Assembly (NCBI GenBank): GCA_016722045.1
Contig: JADKGY010000029.1
Span: 806,001 to 870,000 of the forward strand
DNA: 64,000 nt
Source of the DNA: Candidatus Opimibacter skivensis
Lineage (GTDB): Bacteria; Bacteroidota; Bacteroidia; Chitinophagales; Saprospiraceae
Reading direction: 5' to 3'
Positions 55,993-64,000 of the stretch are shown here, piece by piece (position 1 is the stretch's first letter; the number at the start of each line of letters is the position of its first letter). The notes below the pieces were generated by a model. It saw only the letters and a program-made list of their open reading frames with translations, did no database searches and was not told the DNA's origin. The position numbers and the translations under genes were made by a program.

Positions 55993-58892
55993 GATTCAAC
56001 TGCTTCAGAAGTCACATAAGACTCAATCGGTGGACAAGTACATACAAGATTACGGTCACCAAATGCATTGTCAACCCTGGCGACAGAAGCCCAAAATTTA
56101 TGCCGATGACGAAGCAACGGTAATGGATATGCTGCTTCACTTCTTGAATAAGGCAGAGTCCATTCATCTCCAGTTATCACAGCAAGTGTGTGCGGTGCAT
56201 TGGAAAGCAAATTATTATCAGCCGGCTGAAGGCCGCTCCTTACATGATCAATTTCCTTGTGAATCTGAATCATAGCATCGCAAAATAAATCGAGCTCAGC
56301 TTTAGATTCACTCTCCGTAGGTTCGATCATGATTGTACCTGGAACAGGGAAAGATAAGGTAGGTGCATGAAAACCATAATCTATCAATCGCTTAGCCACA
56401 TCTTCAGCAGAAACACCTGCCGGTTTGAAAGGACGCAGATCGATAATCAATTCATGAGCAGTTCTTCCGGCTTCACCGGTATATAAGATTTCAAAATATT
56501 TCTCAAGTCTTGACTTAATATAATTCGATGCCAGAATCGCATGAATGGTGGATGAGGTCAATCCATCCGGGCCCAACATCCTGATATAACCATAAGAGAT
56601 CAGTAATACAGAGGCACTGCCCCACGCTGCGCTTGAGACTGCGTCAATAGCATCTGAACCGCCAACTTTGTTGAATGGATGTCCAGGTAAGAAAGGTGCC
56701 AACTTTTCATTGACGCAAATAGGCCCCATGCCAGGTCCTCCGCCACCATGTGGAATGGCAAATGTTTTATGGAGATTGAGGTGACACACATCCGCTCCGA
56801 TAAAACCGGGACTTGTGAGTCCAACCTGTGCATTCATATTGGCGCCATCCAGATAAACAAGGCCACCATGCTTGTGGATGACATTGCAAAGTTCTTTGAT
56901 CGTTGTTTCAAAAACACCATGCGTAGAAGGATAGGTCACCATCGCAGCTGCGAGACGATCAGAATATTTTTCAGCTTGTGCATTCAGATCGGACATATCT
57001 ATGTTGCCACGTTCATCACACTTGACTACCACCACTTCCATTCCTGCCATCACAGCGCTTGCGGGATTGGTGCCATGTGCAGATTGAGGAATCAATGAGA
57101 TGTTTCGATATGATTGTCCGTTTGCTTCGTGATATGCTCTGATCGTCAGCAGACCGGTGAGTTCGCCCTGGGCGCCGGAATTAGGTTGCAATGAACATGC
57201 TTTCATTCCGGTGATTTCACAGAGGTAAGCTGATAACTCATCAAATATCCGGTGGTAACCTGACGCCTGTGCATCCGGTACAAACGGATGAAGACTTGAA
57301 AATTCCGGCCAGCTCACAGGGAACATTTCCGATGCAGCATTGAGCTTCATCGTACAAGAACCCAGTGGTATCATAGCATGCATCAGGGAGAGGTCTTTAT
57401 TCTCCAGTGATTTGATATATCGCATCAATTCGGTTTCGGTGCGATACATACTGAATAACGGATGTGACAGGTAATCATCTTTACGAAGAAGATGGTCCGG
57501 TATCATCATTGTATTTGCTTTCGACACATCTGATGATTCCTTTTTATTAAGCGCCAGAGAAAACACTGAACAGATATCAAGGAGATCTTCTTTTGAAACA
57601 GTTTCATCGAGACTAATACGAATATCATCAGGCGTGTAGTAAAAATTAATTTTCCTGATTTCCGCTTCAGCTTTGATCCTATTTTTAATTTCCGAAGAAA
57701 CAGGAATGGTAAGTGTATCAAAGAATCTATCATGAATAGGCACAAGACCAATGGACTTGAGATGCTGATAAACAGCGGCTGTCTTTGCATGTACATCAGT
57801 GGCAATTTTCTTCAATTGCTGAGGCCCATGATAAACCGCATACATACCCGCCATGAAAGCCAATAAGGCCTGGGCTGTACAAATATTGGAGGTAGCTTTT
57901 TCACGTTTGATATGTTGCTCCCGGGTGCCAAGAGCCATACGAAGAGCGCGTTTTCCAAATTTGTCAACAGAGACACCTATAATACGTCCGGGTATGGCTC
58001 GTTTGTATTCTTCCTTTGTTGCAAAAAATGCAGCATGAGGGCCACCGAACCCAATCGGCACTCCGAACCTTTGTGTATTTCCGATAACTACATCTGCACC
58101 CCATTGTCCGGGAGGTGTAAGTAAAGTGAGTGCTAACAAATCAGAGGCCACAGCGACTTTGATCTGATCTGCCTGCCAGGATTTTACTTTTTCACTATAA
58201 TCTTGTACTGCACCTGTTGCATCAGGATACTGAAGCATGACGCCAAAAAAATCATCTCCTCCATTCCATGTCTTCCAATCACCTGTGACGATGGAAATAC
58301 CTATTGGCTTGGCTCTTGATTTGAGAACTGCCAGTGTCTGTGGGAAAATATTCTGATCAACAAAAAATTTAGATGGTGAAGAAGATCCATTTTTTGATTT
58401 TTTCGAAGATAAGTGATACAACATACCCATAGCTTCGCCGGCTGCAGTCCCTTCATCAAGCAGAGAAGCATTTGCAATAGGGAGTCCTGTAAGATCGCTT
58501 ACGACAGTTTGAAAATTTAGAAGCGCTTCTAATCGCCCCTGTGAAATTTCAGCCTGGTAGGGCGTGTATTGTGTGTACCATCCCGGATTTTCGAAAATAT
58601 TTCTTTTGATCACAGAAGGTGTGTGCGTACCATAGTATCCAAGTCCGATGTAGGACCTGAAGACCTTGTTACCTTCTGCTATCGAACGCATGTGACGCAG
58701 ATATTCCTGTTCGGAAAGTGCAGCCGGAATATCTAAATGTCCCGGAAGCCGGATGTCAGACGGAATCGTCTCCGCTATCAACTGATCAAGACTGTCTGCA
58801 TTGAGTACAGATAACATTTCTTTCAATTCATCCGGATCGGATGTACCAATATGCCTTTGAGCGAAACCGGTCATTATTCCTTGTTTTGACAT
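55989..58892 (-). CDS. gcvP: Glycine dehydrogenase (decarboxylating), glycine cleavage P-protein
   Basis: 967 aa, the length of the single-chain P-protein. It decarboxylates glycine with pyridoxal phosphate and passes the aminomethyl group to the lipoyl H-protein. Features: N-terminal RHIGTSDPDELKEML, the YTQYTPYQAEISQGRLEALL region, and the PLP-binding lysine in NLHKTFAIPHGGGGPGMGP (about residue 708), followed by the SAAWGSASVLLISYGYI segment. Its stop overlaps the hldD start. No gcvT or gcvH is seen in the window. It is transcribed downstream of metK with a 60-bp gap and may share its transcript. Confidence 0.95.
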   Translation of the reverse strand: MSKQGIMTGFAQRHIGTSDPDELKEMLSVLNADSLDQLIAETIPSDIRLPGHLDIPAALSEQEYLRHMRSIAEGNKVFRSYIGLGYYGTHTPSVIKRNIFENPGWYTQYTPYQAEISQGRLEALLNFQTVVSDLTGLPIANASLLDEGTAAGEAMGMLYHLSSKKSKNGSSSPSKFFVDQNIFPQTLAVLKSRAKPIGISIVTGDWKTWNGGDDFFGVMLQYPDATGAVQDYSEKVKSWQADQIKVAVASDLLALTLLTPPGQWGADVVIGNTQRFGVPIGFGGPHAAFFATKEEYKRAIPGRIIGVSVDKFGKRALRMALGTREQHIKREKATSNICTAQALLAFMAGMYAVYHGPQQLKKIATDVHAKTAAVYQHLKSIGLVPIHDRFFDTLTIPVSSEIKNRIKAEAEIRKINFYYTPDDIRISLDETVSKEDLLDICSVFSLALNKKESSDVSKANTMMIPDHLLRKDDYLSHPLFSMYRTETELMRYIKSLENKDLSLMHAMIPLGSCTMKLNAASEMFPVSWPEFSSLHPFVPDAQASGYHRIFDELSAYLCEITGMKACSLQPNSGAQGELTGLLTIRAYHEANGQSYRNISLIPQSAHGTNPASAVMAGMEVVVVKCDERGNIDMSDLNAQAEKYSDRLAAAMVTYPSTHGVFETTIKELCNVIHKHGGLVYLDGANMNAQVGLTSPGFIGADVCHLNLHKTFAIPHGGGGPGMGPICVNEKLAPFLPGHPFNKVGGSDAIDAVSSAAWGSASVLLISYGYIRMLGPDGLTSSTIHAILASNYIKSRLEKYFEILYTGEAGRTAHELIIDLRPFKPAGVSAEDVAKRLIDYGFHAPTLSFPVPGTIMIEPTESESKAELDLFCDAMIQIHKEIDHVRSGLQPADNNLLSNAPHTLAVITGDEWTLPYSRSEAAYPLPLLRHRHKFWASVARVDNAFGDRNLVCTCPPIESYVTSEAVES

Positions 58893-58952
58893 TTGATTAA
58901 AGAGGGTATAATCTGCGCTTCAACGAAAAAATAAATTTTAAGTTGAAGACTT

Positions 58953-60251
58953 CTATTTCAATTTAAATGCTTTCTTGATTTCTGCTACTTTATCCAGTTT
59001 TTCCCAGGTAAAGGTTTCGATTTTTATTTTCTTGATCTTTCCGCTGCCGTCTTTGAATTCGACAGTCTTTTTTTCAGAAACCCTGCCCATGTGTCCATAA
59101 GAAGCTGTAACTCCATAGATGGGTTTTCTCAACTGAAGTCTTTGTTCTATATCATAAGGCCTCATCGGAAAAATCTGTTTCACTTTTTCCGCAATTTCTG
59201 CGTCTGTCATATTTACTTTCAACATGCCAGTGCCATAAGAATTGATATAAATATTTGTTGGTTCGGCCACTCCGATAGCATACGAAACCTGTACCAGTAC
59301 TTCATCACATACGCCTGCTGCGACAAGATTTTTTGCAATGTGGCGCGTTGCATAAGCTGCAGATCTATCTACCTTACTTGGATCTTTTCCGGAGAATGCT
59401 CCACCCCCATGTGCGCCTTTACCACCGTATGTATCGACGATAATTTTTCTTCCGGTCAAACCTGTATCTCCATGTGGTCCTCCAATGACAAAATTGCCTG
59501 TAGGGTTGATATGGTATTTGATATGATCAGTGAAAAGCTTTTTCAAAGAAGGCTTCAATTTACTTTTCACTTTTGGAAGAACGATATTGATCACATCAGA
59601 TGAGATCTGAGTCTGCATTGCTTTTTGAGACTTCAGTTTTTCTGCATCACTATCATTTTTTGGCTTTACAAATTCATCATGCTGGGTACTCAATACAATG
59701 GAATCAATCCGGATAGGCTTATTGTCATCACTATATTCAATGGTCACCTGGGATTTGGCATCGGGACGAAGATATTTCATCAGTTTGCCTTCCTTTCGAA
59801 TAGCTGAAAGTTCGATCAGAATCCGATGAGCGAGATCTAAGGCCAGAGGCATGTAATTATCTGTTTCAGCTGTTGCGTAACCAAACATCATTCCCTGGTC
59901 GCCTGCGCCTTGTTCTTCCTTTTTCTGTCGTTCGACACCCTGGTTGATATCGGCAGATTGTTCGTGAATGGAAGAAAGGATACCGCATGATTTGGCTTCA
60001 AACATGTATTCGCTCTTGTTGTAACCGATCCGATCGATGACATCACGGGCTATTTGTTGTAAATCCAGGTAGGTTTTAGACTTGACTTCACCTGCGAGGA
60101 CAACCTGGCCTGTGGTGACGAGGGTTTCGCAAGCTACTTTGGATTGAGGATCAAAGGCGATAAAGTGGTCAACAAGTGCATCAGATATCTGGTCTGCGAC
60201 TTTATCAGGATGGCCTTCAGAGACTGATTCTGAGGTAAATAGATAAGGCAT
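58953..60251 (-). CDS. metK: S-adenosylmethionine synthetase
   Basis: 432 aa, slightly longer than the ~385-aa E. coli enzyme as is usual in Bacteroidota. Makes S-adenosylmethionine from ATP and methionine. Signature motifs: SVSEGHPDKVADQISDALVD, GAGDQGMMFGYA, and the P-loop-like GGGAFSGKDPSKVDRSAAYA. A clear -7 promoter element is found ~95 bp upstream. No SAM riboswitch-like structure is evident in the 200-bp leader. Confidence 0.95.
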   Translation of the reverse strand: MPYLFTSESVSEGHPDKVADQISDALVDHFIAFDPQSKVACETLVTTGQVVLAGEVKSKTYLDLQQIARDVIDRIGYNKSEYMFEAKSCGILSSIHEQSADINQGVERQKKEEQGAGDQGMMFGYATAETDNYMPLALDLAHRILIELSAIRKEGKLMKYLRPDAKSQVTIEYSDDNKPIRIDSIVLSTQHDEFVKPKNDSDAEKLKSQKAMQTQISSDVINIVLPKVKSKLKPSLKKLFTDHIKYHINPTGNFVIGGPHGDTGLTGRKIIVDTYGGKGAHGGGAFSGKDPSKVDRSAAYATRHIAKNLVAAGVCDEVLVQVSYAIGVAEPTNIYINSYGTGMLKVNMTDAEIAEKVKQIFPMRPYDIEQRLQLRKPIYGVTASYGHMGRVSEKKTVEFKDGSGKIKKIKIETFTWEKLDKVAEIKKAFKLK

Positions 60252-60345
60252 GAAAAAATAGGTTTATTAAATTGTGAATACCGATTGATTTTACAAGCAC
60301 CAATAAGCCAATCTGATAAAAAGGAAAGGCCTGTATTTGGAGGCG

Positions 60346-60353
60346 CAAAAATA
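60346..60353 (-). promoter_or_regulatory. Candidate -7 element (TATTTTTG) for metK
   Basis: Matches TAnnTTTG and is followed by CGCCTCC, the same sequence that follows the dcd -7 element. It lies ~95 bp upstream of the metK start. The -33 element is not clear. Confidence 0.5.
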
Positions 60354-60376
60354 GGGATTTTATCGGCTTCCCACTC

Positions 60377-60437
60377 GTTTCGACTCCGCTCAACGACCGG
60401 AGGTGTGTTGCCCAATAATGTTTCGGCTCCGCTCAAC
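60377..60437. repeat. Two copies of a short interspersed element
   Basis: GTTTCGACTCCGCTCAAC (60377-60394) and GTTTCGGCTCCGCTCAAC (60420-60437) differ at one base and are 43 bp apart. They lie in the region upstream of metK and downstream of the fumarylacetoacetase-family gene. Similar words are common between genes of Bacteroidota, from memory. Confidence 0.7.
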
Positions 60438-60455
60438 ATAAAAGCTGTTGATTCC

Positions 60456-61070
60456 TTATTTTATTTCACAGGTTAGCATCTGGCGTCCTTCGATGGAACC
60501 GATCAGGATATCACCTTTTTTGACAGGGCCAACACCTGCGGGTGTGCCTGTGTAGATATAGTCGCCTACCTGCAATTTGAAGAAGCGTGAAGTGTAGCAG
60601 ATGATGTCATTGAATGAATAGATCATGAGTGCACTATCGCCTTGCTGAACTACTTTTCCATTTAGAGACATTGCAAAATGGATGGATTCAAGATTCGGCA
60701 ATGTGGATTTGTCAATAAATTCCTTGCTTAATCCGGCGCTGTTATCCCATGCTTTTGCTATTTCCCAAGGGTGTCCTTTTTCTTTGCATCGTTGCTGAAG
60801 ATCACGGGCAGTAAAATCTATTCCGAAACCGATCTCCTGATAATAAGAGTCTGCAAATTCAGGTTGGATGCTGCGACCATTTTTGCAAATTTTTAAAACA
60901 AGTTCGGCCTCGTAATTTAGATCATTGGTAAAGTCAGGATAATACAAAGGTTTATTGGCCGTAAGTATTGCAGAATGAGGTTTCATGAACAGCATTGGAG
61001 AATCCGGGACTTCATTTCCAAGTTCTGCAGCATGTGCTACGTAGTTTCGGCCGACACAGATGATCTTCAT
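60456..61070 (-). CDS. Fumarylacetoacetate hydrolase family protein
   Basis: 204 aa, the short FAHD1-like form with a single catalytic domain. Features: CVGRNYVAHAAELGN, PMLFMKPHSAI, the metal-binding NYEAELVLKI (glutamates), GFGIDFTARDLQ and the C-terminal YIYTGTPAGVGPV motif. Members of this group are acylpyruvate hydrolases or oxaloacetate decarboxylases; which one cannot be told. It is downstream of trpS on the same strand. The region just before its ATG is the GAGAGTGA tandem repeat, so the leader is repeat-derived. Confidence 0.9.
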   Translation of the reverse strand: MKIICVGRNYVAHAAELGNEVPDSPMLFMKPHSAILTANKPLYYPDFTNDLNYEAELVLKICKNGRSIQPEFADSYYQEIGFGIDFTARDLQQRCKEKGHPWEIAKAWDNSAGLSKEFIDKSTLPNLESIHFAMSLNGKVVQQGDSALMIYSFNDIICYTSRFFKLQVGDYIYTGTPAGVGPVKKGDILIGSIEGRQMLTCEIK

Positions 61071-61101
61071 GGTGAGAGAGTGAGAGAGTAAGAGAGTGAG
61101 A
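61071..61101. repeat. Octamer repeat directly before the FAH-family start codon
   Basis: About four units of GTGAGAGA/GTAAGAGA, the same unit as the array at 52436-52537. It ends at the base next to the start codon of the fumarylacetoacetase-family gene and fills most of the gap to trpS. Confidence 0.9.
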
Positions 61102-61109
61102 ATTATTGA

Positions 61110-62141
61110 TTAGATAGATCTAACGTTTTGTAAGCCGATTAAATCTTTTACTTCCATTATAGTTTTTTGAGCTTGTTTTCTGATCCTTACAGACGCATCT
61201 TTTACTTGTTCGATATAAGGTTCAGGGTTTTGTTCAATCTCTTTTCTTTTTTCTCTGAAGGAATCCGACATAGCTATAATATAATCGGCGGTAGTCTCTT
61301 TCAGTTTACCATATTGTAATGTTCCATTCATTGCATCAGACCGGAGTGAATTGGCTATTTCTTTTCCTCCTGCCGCTTCAAGGAGTAAGAATAGATTCTC
61401 AACTCCCGGGCTAATCTTTCCAATTGGTGTATCGCCTGAATCAGTTACTGCAGTTTTGATTTGTTTACGGATCGCATCGGGTTCTGAAAAAATATTGATA
61501 AAATGTTTTGGACCGAGTGATGCACTCATTTTTTTGAGTGGGTCGGAAGTTGACATTACTTTTGGTATTTCGGTATAGAGTGTTTCCGGAAGAACAAAAT
61601 ATTCCTGGCCTACAATCTGATTGAAACGTTGCGCAATATTGCGGGATAGTTCCAGATGTTGATCCTGATCTTTTCCGACAGGAACATAATCTGCCCGGTA
61701 GATCAATATATCAGCAGCTTGCAATACAGGGTAGGTAAAAAGTCCGGTAGAAATAAAAGCATCTTTATCCTTTTCATTGATTTGCTGACTCTTGTCTTTG
61801 AACTGCGTCATGCGGGATACTTCTCCATATGAGCTCAGACAATTGAATATCCATGCCAGTTCTGTGTGTTCCGGAATCATGGATTGAATGAACAAATGTT
61901 TTGGTTCCAATCCGACGGCTATAAGATCGAAAGCTAACTTCCAAACCTGATCTCTGAGTGTCTTAGGGTTGAAGGGCATGGTCAGTGCATGATAATCTAC
62001 AACACAGTAGATACAATCATATTTCTCCTGGAGATCGACCCAATTCTTCACAGCGCCGAAATAGCGACCAAGATGAAGATCGCCTGTAGGTTGAATTCCT
62101 GAGAGTACTTGTTTTCTGCGGGGTTGTGTTTCAGAGGACAT
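61110..62141 (-). CDS. trpS: Tryptophanyl-tRNA synthetase
   Basis: 343 aa, the usual size for bacterial TrpRS, which charges tRNA(Trp). Class I signatures: GIQPTGDLHLGRYFGA (the HIGH-type motif, residues ~15-30; Arg where many have Asn) and LKKMSASLG (the KMSKS-type motif near 205). Other typical parts: VVDYHALT, TYPVLQAADILIY, VPVGKDQDQHLELSR. The RidA gene ends 8 bp upstream, so ridA, trpS and the FAH-family gene look like one operon. Confidence 0.95.
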   Translation of the reverse strand: MSSETQPRRKQVLSGIQPTGDLHLGRYFGAVKNWVDLQEKYDCIYCVVDYHALTMPFNPKTLRDQVWKLAFDLIAVGLEPKHLFIQSMIPEHTELAWIFNCLSSYGEVSRMTQFKDKSQQINEKDKDAFISTGLFTYPVLQAADILIYRADYVPVGKDQDQHLELSRNIAQRFNQIVGQEYFVLPETLYTEIPKVMSTSDPLKKMSASLGPKHFINIFSEPDAIRKQIKTAVTDSGDTPIGKISPGVENLFLLLEAAGGKEIANSLRSDAMNGTLQYGKLKETTADYIIAMSDSFREKRKEIEQNPEPYIEQVKDASVRIRKQAQKTIMEVKDLIGLQNVRSI

Positions 62142-62149
62142 ATTGAATC

Positions 62150-62539
62150 TTATTTGGAACCAAAATGAGCGATGGCAGAAATTTCAATATTGACAAATTT
62201 TGGAAGTGCGGATACCTGTACGAGCGCTCTTGCGGGAGGTATACCTTCGTTGAAGTAGGTAGCGTAAACCGCATTGATGCGTGAAAATAAATTCATGTCT
62301 GTGACAAAAACGGTGCAGCTCACAACATCGTTGTAATCAAGATCGGCTTCGATAAGGATAGCGCCGATATTTTTAAGTACCTGATGAGTTTCATCCTCAA
62401 TCGTGGTGGTCACAAGCTCACCTGTAGAAGGATCAATAGCAATTTGCCCTGAAATGTAGAGAGTCTTACCTGCCTGAATAGCCTGGCTGTATGGGCCAAT
62501 GGGAGCAGGAGCGTTTGTCGTGAGGTGAGCTTGTTTCAT
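62150..62539 (-). CDS. ridA: RidA family enamine/imine deaminase
   Basis: 129 aa. RidA proteins hydrolyse reactive enamines formed by PLP enzymes. Typical segments: APIGPYSQAIQAGKTLYISGQI, the conserved Arg in PPARALVQVSALP, and VNIEISAIAHF at the end. Length fits. It is 8 bp upstream of trpS and separated from rpmF by a terminator-like hairpin. Confidence 0.92.
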   Translation of the reverse strand: MKQAHLTTNAPAPIGPYSQAIQAGKTLYISGQIAIDPSTGELVTTTIEDETHQVLKNIGAILIEADLDYNDVVSCTVFVTDMNLFSRINAVYATYFNEGIPPARALVQVSALPKFVNIEISAIAHFGSK

Positions 62540-62591
62540 TGGAAGTTAGATTCTGACAATTGGATGATAGAAAGCAATGATAAAATAGCAA

Positions 62592-62623
62592 AGGCTCCCT
62601 GACCTGAAGTGACCGGGGAGCCT
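62592..62623 (-). terminator. Hairpin downstream of rpmF
   Basis: AGGCTCCC (62592-62599) pairs with GGGAGCCT (62616-62623), followed on the minus strand by TTGCTATTTTA. The stem is GC rich but the T run is broken, so termination may be partial; ridA lies ~50 bp further on. Confidence 0.65.
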
Positions 62624-62654
62624 CTGATGCAAATGAATAGTGCTACAGAAGAAT

Positions 62655-62849
62655 TTATTCTTCCAGCCCCGGTGTTTTGACGAGCATCTGACCTTTGTAA
62701 TAAAGATGTCCGTCATGGTCATAGGCTTTGTGCCAGACGTGAGGTTCACCGGTTTCAGTGCAGATGGCTATCTGTGGTGCAGTAGCTTTATACGTTGTGC
62801 GGCGTTTGTGTTTCCGCTGTTTGGAATGTCGACTCTTAGGATGTGCCAT
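62655..62849 (-). CDS. rpmF: 50S ribosomal protein L32
   Basis: 64 aa. The N-terminus MAHPKSRHSKQRKHKRRT is characteristic of Bacteroidota L32. The zinc ribbon of typical L32 (two CxxC pairs) is missing: only Cys30 remains, in ICTETGEPHVWH, and the second pair is replaced by DHDGHLYYKG, so this is a zinc-independent form. It follows the YceD-type gene, the widely conserved yceD-rpmF order. Confidence 0.93.
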   Translation of the reverse strand: MAHPKSRHSKQRKHKRRTTYKATAPQIAICTETGEPHVWHKAYDHDGHLYYKGQMLVKTPGLEE

Positions 62850-62852
62850 GAT

Positions 62853-62943
62853 TAATCAGTATTCGGTTATCAGTATTCAGTTATCAGTATTCATTCAACT
62901 TTGAACAAACATGTAATTTTTAGATATCAGTTATCAGTTATCT
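62853..62943. repeat. Degenerate TTATCAGTATTCAG-type repeat between yceD and rpmF
   Basis: Copies of TTATCAGTATTCAG and TATCAGTTATCAG occur on both sides of a short unique stretch. The right part covers the YceD stop codon. The unit resembles TAATCAG in the array at 47441. Confidence 0.75.
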
Positions 62944-63470
62944 ATTACTTTTTTCAAATCGTCCCAGGGTGAATCTTCATCACCATCGTCGGGATTATTA
63001 TTTTCTTCATTTTTAGAGAGATATGACAGGACGACCATATCGCATGGTGGATCGGGCAGACTATCACAATCTTCGATGCGACGACGAATCGGAATTGAAA
63101 GCAAGATAAAATCATAGATATGCGATCCAATATTCAATTCTGAAACTTCCGGATGAACGAAAATAACTTCGTCCGTCGTCTCCTTTGGATCTCCAAATTT
63201 GACGATGATATCGTATTCACCACTTACTGGCATTTGAATCGGGGCTGAACAACGATCACATGGAGTGTCTACGATGCCGTTAATAAGGAAATAAAGAGTT
63301 GTTATTCCTGCTGAACGGTGTAGGTTCATTGTGACTGTGAAATTGCCTTTTTCAACATCTGGTTGGTCATTAAATAAAACCAGAAATTCAGGACCCAGGC
63401 TCCATTCGAGCATGGCCTGATCTGCTTTAAGGGTTGCTACCGGTATCCGAAAAGGTGCCAATGCATCCAT
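62934..63470 (-). CDS. YceD/DUF177 family protein
   Basis: 178 aa. YceD proteins affect accumulation of 23S rRNA and are nearly always encoded before rpmF, as here (85 bp). Seen: the domain core with a CDRC motif (DTPCDRCSAPIQMPVSGEYDI, given in part), a second acidic half with the conserved DxxPxC (EDCDSLPDPPCD) and an acidic tail (ENNNPDDGDEDSPWDDL). Its last codons and stop (GTAATAGATAACTGA) are part of the repeat that follows. Promoter-like TATCTTTG lies upstream. Confidence 0.88.
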   Translation of the reverse strand: MDALAPFRIPVATLKADQAMLEWSLGPEFLVLFNDQPDVEKGNFTVTMNLHRSAGITTLYFLINGIVDTPCDRCSAPIQMPVSGEYDIIVKFGDPKETTDEVIFVHPEVSELNIGSHIYDFILLSIPIRRRIEDCDSLPDPPCDMVVLSYLSKNEENNNPDDGDEDSPWDDLKKVIDN

Positions 63471-63502
63471 CTCCCAAAGAACTTTTTTATTAAAATGGAG
63501 CG

Positions 63503-63510
63503 CAAAGATA
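63503..63510 (-). promoter_or_regulatory. Candidate -7 element (TATCTTTG) for yceD-rpmF
   Basis: Matches TAnnTTTG, 33 bp upstream of the ATG at 63470, followed by CGCTCC as at other promoters here. No -33 element is obvious. Confidence 0.5.
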
Positions 63511-63562
63511 GGGAAAGGATTTGGGATTTTTGATTTTGGAATTAGGATTTTAAGCCATCATT

Positions 63563-63586
63563 TGCCCCTAAATCCCCTAAAGGGGA
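63563..63586. repeat. Palindromic intergenic element (CCCCTAAA core)
   Basis: GCCCCTAAATCCCCTAAAG-type sequence with a short self-complementary core TCCCCTAAAGGGGA (63573-63586). Elements of this kind are widespread between genes of Bacteroidota. Part of a ~200-bp gene-free gap. Confidence 0.6.
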
Positions 63587-63670
63587 CTTTTAATCCCAAT
63601 CAAAATAGGTAACTTATTGATAATTAATAATTTAAAGTAGAATAAGGGACACTTATGAATAAGAAAGTAC

Positions 63671-64000
63671 TTATCTCATTTTAGGCCGTCTGCGTTTGCC
63701 GCCGGGTTGCATGGCCTGGCCGGATCTCAGATGGACTGCATTTCCGCTTTGGTTGAGGGCTTTTTCGAACTGTTTGATCTGATCTTTAAGCATGCCTTCG
63801 GAGACGTTGAATTTTTTGATTTGATGGAAATAGGCTTTTGCCTGAGGCCATTTGCCTTGGTTTGCTTTAATGTTGGCTAATTGAAGGTAGACAAGGGCAC
63901 GTTCGTTGTCCGAGGGGAGCTTGAGGTCCTTGGCTTTTTCAAAATAGCCTTCAGCTTCATCAGGCCGATTAAGATTGGCGGCTATACTGCCTTTCATAAT
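63671..64000 (-). CDS. C-terminal part of a TPR protein (cut by window edge)
   Basis: The frame is open to the right edge; only the last ~109 residues are present. Two or three tetratricopeptide-like helix pairs are seen (GSIAANLNRPDEAEGYFEKA, ALVYLQLANIKANQGKW, KAYFHQIKKFNVSEG), and then a basic tail (PGGKRRRPKMR). TPR repeats mediate protein contacts; the partner is unknown. The ATG near the edge is internal to the gene. Confidence 0.8.
   Translation of the reverse strand: MMKGSIAANLNRPDEAEGYFEKAKDLKLPSDNERALVYLQLANIKANQGKWPQAKAYFHQIKKFNVSEGMLKDQIKQFEKALNQSGNAVHLRSGQAMQPGGKRRRPKMR

Noticed and set aside
58800..60300. SAM riboswitch before metK
   Set aside because: No conserved SAM-I or SAM-II type core could be recognised in the leader; a structure search would be needed to be sure.

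Overview
The window reads as a Bacteroidota chromosome, most likely Saprospiria (Saprospiraceae-like). The signs are giant secreted HYR-repeat proteins ending in type IX secretion system (T9SS) type A sorting domains, a gliding-associated type B (CHU_C) C-terminus next to a PorP/SprF gene, lipoproteins, TAnnTTTG-type -7 promoter elements, and housekeeping genes of Bacteroidota type. Taxonomy is inferred from family content, not from a marker gene.

Positions 1-47000 form a surface-protein island, almost all on the minus strand. It holds a partial HYR-type gene cut by the left edge (1-565), a 2160-aa protein with ten tandem ~82-aa HYR repeats (1062-7544), a 1323-aa relative (7692-11663), and three near-identical ~2000-aa paralogues. 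Copy 1 is 12243-18522, copy 2 is 19636-25585 and copy 3 is 31912-37857. Each copy is preceded by a small secreted helical protein gene. Copies 1 and 2 are each split by a single extra base at different places; copy 3 is intact. Copies 2 and 3, with their small partner genes, form ~6.55 kb direct repeats flanking an FG-GAP/UnbV lipoprotein and a vanadium-haloperoxidase-like lipoprotein (26700-31531). After these come PorP/SprF (39075-40016), a 1013-aa protein with three cohesin-like domains, SprB-like repeats and a type B C-terminus (40069-43110), a further dockerin-bearing T9SS protein (43509-46382) and a LuxR-type response regulator (46573-47247).

All six complete or reconstructable secreted HYR-type proteins share a C-terminal order of dockerin-like pair, cohesin-like beta domain, then type A sorting domain. 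Because a three-cohesin protein with its own PorP/SprF partner lies in the same island, the attractive hypothesis is a T9SS-exported, non-cellulosomal cohesin-dockerin assembly that organises giant HYR proteins on the cell surface. This rests on domain recognition by eye.

Positions 47600-64000 are mostly ordinary genes: an outer-membrane barrel-like protein, a PASTA protein, a rhodanese, dcd, a phosphopantetheinyl transferase, a small lipoprotein, hldD, gcvP, metK, a fumarylacetoacetase-family enzyme, trpS, a RidA protein, rpmF, a YceD-type protein and a partial TPR protein. This part is rich in short tandem repeats of 7, 8 and 45 bp, several of which begin exactly at a gene's stop codon.
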